From: JAZGGS01 sp963764825
GTDB lineage: Bacteria > Bacteroidota > Ignavibacteria > Ignavibacteriales > Ignavibacteriaceae
Reading direction: 5' to 3'
Length of the DNA stretch: 64,000 nucleotides
Assembly: GCA_963764825.1 (NCBI GenBank)
Contig: CAVXUA010000008.1
Span: forward strand, 434,001 to 498,000
The notes under the pieces: model-generated
What the model saw: the letters and a program-made list of their open reading frames with translations, nothing else
The model's database searches: none
Told to the model about the DNA's origin: nothing
Program-made: the position numbers and the translations under genes
Shown: positions 59,366 through 64,000 of the stretch, piece by piece
How the letters are laid out: every line of letters starts with the position of its first letter
Position numbering within the stretch: position 1 is the first letter of the stretch

Positions 59366-60900
59366 TGAAAGAGAATAGAGAAGATCTGAAATTATTATCA
59401 AGTTACATAGATGGTGAACTTTCGCCGGAAGAAATTGAAAAGTTAGAGAAGAAGATAATATCTTCATTAGAACTGCAGAAGCATCTTGAAGAACTTAAAA
59501 GATTAAAAGAATTAACCTCATCTGTAAAGCGGATTCCGGAGTCACCTTTCTTTGAAACACGGCTAATGGCAGAGCTTGAAAACCGCAAATCATCTTCTTA
59601 TAAAATAAAGAGATGGTACCCGGCAATTGGTTTGGCTGCAGCTACAATTATTTTGATGGTTGTCTTAAAATTCAACCCTGAGTTTATAAATAATTTATGG
59701 GACGAGCAGAAATCCACCATTGCAGGATTCTATAAAGAAAACCTGCAGCCGTTATTATTTGCTGCCGATCTTAATAACGAAGATATTTTCAACTTTGCCT
59801 TTAATAAAGAACTCCCACTCGATAATTCACGTAAACAATATCTTCACCTTGGGTATGATGAAACAGGTAAAGAATATTTTGAGATTAAAACCGCCGCTTA
59901 CGAAGAAGAAAATAACTATAAGAAATTCATTCAGGCATTAAAGCTTGATGAAAAACAGCGGATGAAAGTTGATTCGATTATTGGCGGTTATGCAAAAGCT
60001 TTGGAATCGCAGGTACTGGTTAATGAGAATAATACCGTTGCGATAAATCCTAATTTATGGAATTACCGGGAAGCAATTTTTGCTGATCTGCTTGTACTTG
60101 CTGAAGATTTAAACAAAGAAGAATATTATAAAGTTGTTCCCACAGGTTTTTCGAACGAAGACCGTGTGCAGATTGTAAACGCTGTTAACCTGCTTAAGGA
60201 AACACCCGAACATAATTATATTTTCCTTACACCGGATTCAATCTTTTCTGAAAGATTTGAATTTGATTTTGAAGAATATGAAGATCACTTAAAGGAAGTG
60301 CAGATTCACCTTAAAGAGACTAATGAAAAACTGGCTAAGGTTGAAATAAATATTCGTTATGATTCAACATTCAACAGATTAGAAAAAAGATTAGAGCGGG
60401 AAGAGATGTTCCACATTATTATCGATTCCAATAATTGCCGTGTGAATCTCTCTCGTTTCGAAATCCCTGAATTTGATATTCCTGATCTTGACAGCATAAA
60501 TGAAATTATTAGAGTAGCAACTAAGAACTTTGATCAAATAACTGTCCATATTCCAGAGATTGAACATTTACAGCAAGGTTTTAGAATAGAATATTATGAA
60601 GATGACTCACTTCAAACGTATGAATATAATTACGAAAATTATAATTTAGACTCACTTCTCAATTCGCACGAAATTTTAATTGATTCAATCAACTCTTACA
60701 ACTGGAAGCAATTCGAATATTTTAATGATTCCATGGCTAACAAATTCAGGTTTGAATTTGATGATGCATTTCCTTATTACGATGAAGAAATGATGAAGGA
60801 GCAGATGAAAATGCTGCGCGAAGAATTAAATCATTTCCGCGAGGATATGAAGGAGTGGAGACACGAATTTAGAGAAGAAAGAAAAGAAAATAATAAATAA
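59362..60900 (+). CDS. Membrane anti-sigma factor, unusually large, no zinc-finger cysteines
   Basis: 512 residues. The N-terminal ~55 residues (LLSSYIDGELSPEEIEKLEK) match the anti-sigma domain of ECF regulators, but the CxxC of zinc-type forms is replaced by SLELQKHL. One membrane helix is at about 86-104 (YPAIGLAAATIILMVVLKF). The remaining ~400 residues are extracytoplasmic, acidic and Tyr/Asn-rich, with helical charged stretches (DHLKEVQIHLKETNEKLAKV and, at the C-terminus, EMMKEQMKMLREELNHFRED). This part resembles no domain I know and may sense an envelope signal. The gene is coupled to the sigma factor by ATGA overlap. Confidence 0.78.
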   Translation: MMKENREDLKLLSSYIDGELSPEEIEKLEKKIISSLELQKHLEELKRLKELTSSVKRIPESPFFETRLMAELENRKSSSYKIKRWYPAIGLAAATIILMVVLKFNPEFINNLWDEQKSTIAGFYKENLQPLLFAADLNNEDIFNFAFNKELPLDNSRKQYLHLGYDETGKEYFEIKTAAYEEENNYKKFIQALKLDEKQRMKVDSIIGGYAKALESQVLVNENNTVAINPNLWNYREAIFADLLVLAEDLNKEEYYKVVPTGFSNEDRVQIVNAVNLLKETPEHNYIFLTPDSIFSERFEFDFEEYEDHLKEVQIHLKETNEKLAKVEINIRYDSTFNRLEKRLEREEMFHIIIDSNNCRVNLSRFEIPEFDIPDLDSINEIIRVATKNFDQITVHIPEIEHLQQGFRIEYYEDDSLQTYEYNYENYNLDSLLNSHEILIDSINSYNWKQFEYFNDSMANKFRFEFDDAFPYYDEEMMKEQMKMLREELNHFREDMKEWRHEFREERKENNK

Positions 60901-60927
60901 AATTTTTTGCTGATCCATACTCCCGAG

Positions 60928-60953
60928 AGCCGCTCCATCCGGGCGGCTTTTTT
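60928..60953 (+). terminator. Rho-independent terminator
   Basis: AGCCGC / GCGGCT stem with a 9-base loop and a six-T tail, 28 bases after the anti-sigma gene. Confidence 0.9.
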
Positions 60954-60990
60954 ACCATCCAAAATCATTTTTCAAATATATTTCTCTTTT

Positions 60991-60999
60991 TATATTTGC
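60991..60999 (+). promoter_or_regulatory. Candidate -7 box for the partner-switching operon
   Basis: TATATTTGC matches TAnnTTTG; it lies just after the terminator and 154 bases before the RsbU-like gene. The -33 element is unclear. Confidence 0.35.
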
Positions 61000-61152
61000 A
61001 GCCATCCTAATAATATTCCGTTTATACCGGATTTCTTTACATATCTTAAGAAATAGCTTATTTTCCTTCTCGGTTTACATAAAATGATTTTGAAATTTCA
61101 AATTAACCTGGCTTTAATTTTATCTGGAATTGCATAAATTAACAAGGAGTAA

Positions 61153-63264
61153 ATGAGCGCCATATCTGTAAATATATTTAAGAACTCGCAGTTCCAGTTT
61201 TTCCTGCTTTCTGCTCTCACACTTTTCCTGTTTAAAGTGTTTTTTGGTAATTCCGATTCTATTGCTTTAATCGTAATTCTCGATCTTCTTATCTTTCTTA
61301 CTATTATTTTTCTAGTACTTTCCATATATAATTATTTTTATAAAAAAGATTTTGCCCCGCTCTCCTTCATTATGAACGTTGGAATTATGAACGCATTCAT
61401 CTTTTTTATAATCAGCTTTGCTGATATTATTATGTCCGTGATCTTCGATAATGTTAATGAACGGCTGAACAACCCGGGATTGGTTTATAATTTTGTTTCT
61501 GTTCTGTACATCCTTTTAGTCATCAGTTTTATAGCATACATTATATTGGCTTTAAGACAGCTTCACTTTTTTGGGCAGAGTAAAAATCTTAAAGTTTACT
61601 TTAACACAATGCTGGCTTTTATTTTTCTTGCTTCAGTCTCGGCACATTTTTCAGATTCAAAAGAGTTCTCATTTATCAGCGATACATTCTTTATACTTTC
61701 AGTTTTACTTATACTTTTTAATTCTGTTAAGATTTCCTGGATAGCATTTCTTGTTAAAAAAGAAAAAGTCTATCTTTTAATTTTATCAATAGTTATAACC
61801 GTACTCTTTATTGTAAACTTTAGCAGCAATACGGGCACTAACATCCACAGCCAGATGTTGGGTACATTTTCTCCTGCCCTTAAACAGCTTGCCTCCATTA
61901 CAATGCTTTACGGAGCGATCTATTTTACTATGCTCTTCTTCACAACCCTGTTTCATCTTCCTACAGCCGAAGCCTATGACAGGAAAGCAGAAGAGGTTTC
62001 TTCCCTGCAATATTTTAGTAAACTGATAACGCAAGTACTTGATTTTAACGATCTCGCAGAAACGGTTACCGATATCACCTTAAGAGTAAGTCATGCAGAT
62101 GCATCCTGGATTATCTGGAAGAATAAAGATGATGATGAGTTTATCTCTATCGCAAATAAAAACATTGGTTTTGTAGATTCCGGGATAATTAACAAATTCA
62201 TATTAAGTAAAAGCAGTTGGCAAACTTCCGGCGAAACAAAATTCTACCAGCTTAAAAAAAATGATAGCAGCGTAAAAACAGAGAAGAACTTTAACCGGAT
62301 TGCAGTTTCACCCCTTAAAACTCGTGGAGAAATTAAAGGAATTTTAGTGGCTGCAAGAATAGAAGATCGAATTTTTAATGATGAAGATAAAAAAGCGATA
62401 ACTACTTTTTCAGAATATGCTTCTGTTTCAATAGAAAATTCGCACCTGCTTGAAGAATCGATAGAAAAAGAGAGGCTTGAAAAAGAGCTTGATGTTGCAC
62501 GCGAAATACAGAAAAAAATTCTACCGGAAAAAAATCCTGATTACAAAGGGCTTGAAATCTCTTCTGTATTTATACCTGCATTTGAAGTTGGTGGAGATTA
62601 CTATGATTTCTTTCCAATCAGCGAAACAAAACTTGGTTTTGTAATTGCCGATGTTTCCGGTAAGGGAATTTCAGCGGCATTTATAATGGCAGAAGTAAAA
62701 GGAATTTTTGAGTCGCTGTCGAAAACAATAGAACAGCCAAAAGAAATACTCATAAAAGCAAACCAGATTCTAATAAACGCACTGGATAGCAAAACATTTG
62801 TAAGTGCCGCTTATGGTTTAATAGATCTTGAAAAAGAAAAACTCTTTTTAGCAAGAGCTGGGCATTGCCCGGTGCTGCTTTTAAGAAAAGAATTAGTGGA
62901 ACAGATTAAACCATCGGGACTTGGGCTTGGTTTAAGCGACACGGATTACTTTGAACAAACCCTTGATGAAATGAATGTTGATCTTATTGAAAACGATACG
63001 ATAGTGCTTTATACTGATGGAATAACTGAAGCGAAGAACGATTCACTTGATGACTTTGGCGAAGAGTATTTTACCAAGTTATTGGTTGAAAACAATGAAA
63101 CAAGTGCAAACGAACTGGCGAAAAGAGTAATTAAAGAAGTGACTTTATTTTCTAAAGATCATTCGCAATATGATGATATAACTTTGGTTATATTAAAGTG
63201 GAAACAAAAAAAATTAAAATTAAATGGAGAGAAAGAATGGCAGAATTCAGCACCGCAATTATAG
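61153..63264 (+). CDS. RsbU-like PP2C phosphatase with membrane and GAF domains
   Basis: 703 residues: seven or so N-terminal helices (residues 15 to about 255), a GAF-like domain (about 280-430, LAETVTDITLRVSHADASWI, FSEYASVSIENSHLLEESIE) and a C-terminal SpoIIE/PP2C phosphatase. The metal Asp residues are in FEVGGDYYDFFPISETK, IADVSGKGISAAFIMAEVKG and VLYTDGITEAKNDSL. It would dephosphorylate a STAS protein in response to a membrane or ligand signal. The STAS gene downstream begins inside its 3' end. Confidence 0.9.
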   Translation: MSAISVNIFKNSQFQFFLLSALTLFLFKVFFGNSDSIALIVILDLLIFLTIIFLVLSIYNYFYKKDFAPLSFIMNVGIMNAFIFFIISFADIIMSVIFDNVNERLNNPGLVYNFVSVLYILLVISFIAYIILALRQLHFFGQSKNLKVYFNTMLAFIFLASVSAHFSDSKEFSFISDTFFILSVLLILFNSVKISWIAFLVKKEKVYLLILSIVITVLFIVNFSSNTGTNIHSQMLGTFSPALKQLASITMLYGAIYFTMLFFTTLFHLPTAEAYDRKAEEVSSLQYFSKLITQVLDFNDLAETVTDITLRVSHADASWIIWKNKDDDEFISIANKNIGFVDSGIINKFILSKSSWQTSGETKFYQLKKNDSSVKTEKNFNRIAVSPLKTRGEIKGILVAARIEDRIFNDEDKKAITTFSEYASVSIENSHLLEESIEKERLEKELDVAREIQKKILPEKNPDYKGLEISSVFIPAFEVGGDYYDFFPISETKLGFVIADVSGKGISAAFIMAEVKGIFESLSKTIEQPKEILIKANQILINALDSKTFVSAAYGLIDLEKEKLFLARAGHCPVLLLRKELVEQIKPSGLGLGLSDTDYFEQTLDEMNVDLIENDTIVLYTDGITEAKNDSLDDFGEEYFTKLLVENNETSANELAKRVIKEVTLFSKDHSQYDDITLVILKWKQKKLKLNGEKEWQNSAPQL

Positions 63265-63593
63265 AAAAAGAGAACGTAAGTGTTATAAATCTTAAGGGTT
63301 ACCTTGATGCACATACTGCTCCTGCTCTTGAAGATAATTTCACTCAACTGATTGATAATAAAAGATTTAAAATTGTTGTGAATTTTGAAGAGCTGGCTTA
63401 CATAAGCAGTGCAGGGCTTGGAGTTTTTATGGCTTACATAGAAAAGATAAGGGAAAATAATGGCGATATAAAACTATCAACTATGAGCGACAAGGTTTTT
63501 AACATATTCGATCTGCTCGGTTTTCCGCTGCTTTACGAGATCTTTAAAACTGAAAATGAAGCAATAAACAAGTTTAAAGAGAGTTCGAATTGA
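63237..63593 (+). CDS. STAS-domain anti-anti-sigma factor (RsbV-like)
   Basis: 118 residues; start ATG at 63237 after GGAGAG (GTG-type upstream starts lie in the phosphatase gene). The phosphorylation site is in FEELAYISSAGLGVFMAYIE, between RsbU-like and RsbW-like genes: the three form a complete partner-switching set. The stop overlaps the next TTG. Confidence 0.92.
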   Translation: MAEFSTAIIEKENVSVINLKGYLDAHTAPALEDNFTQLIDNKRFKIVVNFEELAYISSAGLGVFMAYIEKIRENNGDIKLSTMSDKVFNIFDLLGFPLLYEIFKTENEAINKFKESSN

Positions 63594-64000
63594 ATAACGA
63601 AACTACAAATAATAAAGAGCTTATTGTAAAAAGTAAGACAGAAAATCTTTCAGATATTAGAGATTTTATAAGCCGTAATGCGTTCAGTGCAGGCATTAAG
63701 AAGGAAACTATCGAGAATATTATGCTTGCAGTTGATGAAGCGTGTACCAATATTATAAAACATGCTTACCGTTCTTTACCCGATGGTGAAATTAAAATAG
63801 AGTTGAAATACAATCATAAAAAATTTACAATTCTTATAATCGATTTCGGAAATTCTTTTGATCCGGATATTGTTCCCGATCCGGATTTACGTAAGTATTA
63901 CGATGAAAGAAAAGTAGGCGGACTTGGTATGTACCTTATGAAAACATTAATGGATGAAGTAAAATATATTTCTATCCCTGGTAAATATAATCAGGTGCTT
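63590..64000 (+). CDS. RsbW-like anti-sigma kinase (HATPase), partial at window end
   Basis: TTG start overlapping the STAS stop. The ATPase box is IMLAVDEACTNIIKHAYRS; the G-boxes are IIDFGNSFDPDIVP and GGLGMYLMKTLMDEVKY. This is the serine-kinase/anti-sigma type of HATPase. Its C-terminus lies beyond the window. Confidence 0.9.
   Translation, partial: MNNETTNNKELIVKSKTENLSDIRDFISRNAFSAGIKKETIENIMLAVDEACTNIIKHAYRSLPDGEIKIELKYNHKKFTILIIDFGNSFDPDIVPDPDLRKYYDERKVGGLGMYLMKTLMDEVKYISIPGKYNQVL

Noticed and set aside
1..64000. tRNA, rRNA, CRISPR or IS elements
   Set aside because: I looked for TpsiC-like GTTCGAATC arms, regular direct repeats and transposase motifs and saw none that held up; tRNAs cannot be excluded without a covariance search.

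Overview
The window is AT-rich bacterial DNA, most likely from a member of the Ignavibacteria/Chlorobi side of the Bacteroidota superphylum. Evidence: proteins that end in type IX secretion (T9SS) C-terminal sorting domains (11673-13658, 45979-48222), many signal-peptide or lipobox proteins of Bacteroidota type, DUF2911 and DUF1028 proteins, TAnnTTTG-like promoter boxes, and housekeeping operons of the kind seen in that group. It looks like ordinary chromosome: no IS element, phage, CRISPR array, rRNA or tRNA was recognised.

Layout. 1-2323 (minus): start of a ComF-like gene and a broken vWA membrane protein. 2382-4931: surE, then divergent pgeF and an EamA transporter. 4987-11591: a dense plus-strand run of folB, folK, deoxynucleoside kinase, a small membrane protein, a GT9 glycosyltransferase, Ppx/GppA, lepA and lepB. 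11673-23124: a T9SS subtilase, TrmR-like methyltransferase, MarR regulator, YigZ, uvrA, a TauE/SafE permease and a two-gene xanthine dehydrogenase. 23252-26790: DUF1028 protein and a set of small lipoproteins. 27166-32579: an accessory glycan-type cluster (radical SAM/SPASM, DPM-like GT2, NodU-family carbamoyltransferase, ArnT/PMT-like membrane glycosyltransferase). 32678-37657: lipoprotein, khpA, small unknown genes, DUF2911-TPR, outer membrane protein, rhomboid, AhpD-like protein. 37650-46000: amidohydrolase, rdgB, lipoprotein, ubiE/menG, PAP2, rsmA, ROK kinase, ABC-F. 45979-54849: PorZ-like protein, PHP phosphoesterase, Crp/Fnr regulator, PpiD-like foldase, outer membrane protein, aroK, aroB. 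54638-55460: a tandem duplication of the aroB tail and its downstream hairpin region. 55564-64000: histidine kinase, purA, STAS protein, ECF sigma factor with a large membrane anti-sigma factor, and an RsbU-STAS-RsbW partner-switching module cut by the window end.

The dominant peculiarity is that more than twenty otherwise normal genes are broken by single-base indels. Where I could repair the frame, the repair is usually a one-base change in a short homopolymer (for example AAAAA for AAAA, TT for T, GGG for GG). This looks like uncorrected sequencing or assembly error, not gene decay. I therefore give one entry per original gene spanning all its pieces. aroB looks intact but carries a compensated indel pair that scrambles its catalytic segment. 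Four genes have a well-placed Shine-Dalgarno sequence followed by ATA, ATC or CTG where a start codon should be.

Most worth a second look: the aroB-tail/hairpin/small-ORF tandem repeat, the near-cognate starts, the 27-32.6 kb glycan cluster, the cysteine-free 512-residue anti-sigma factor, and the hidden minus-strand gene at 33954-34229.
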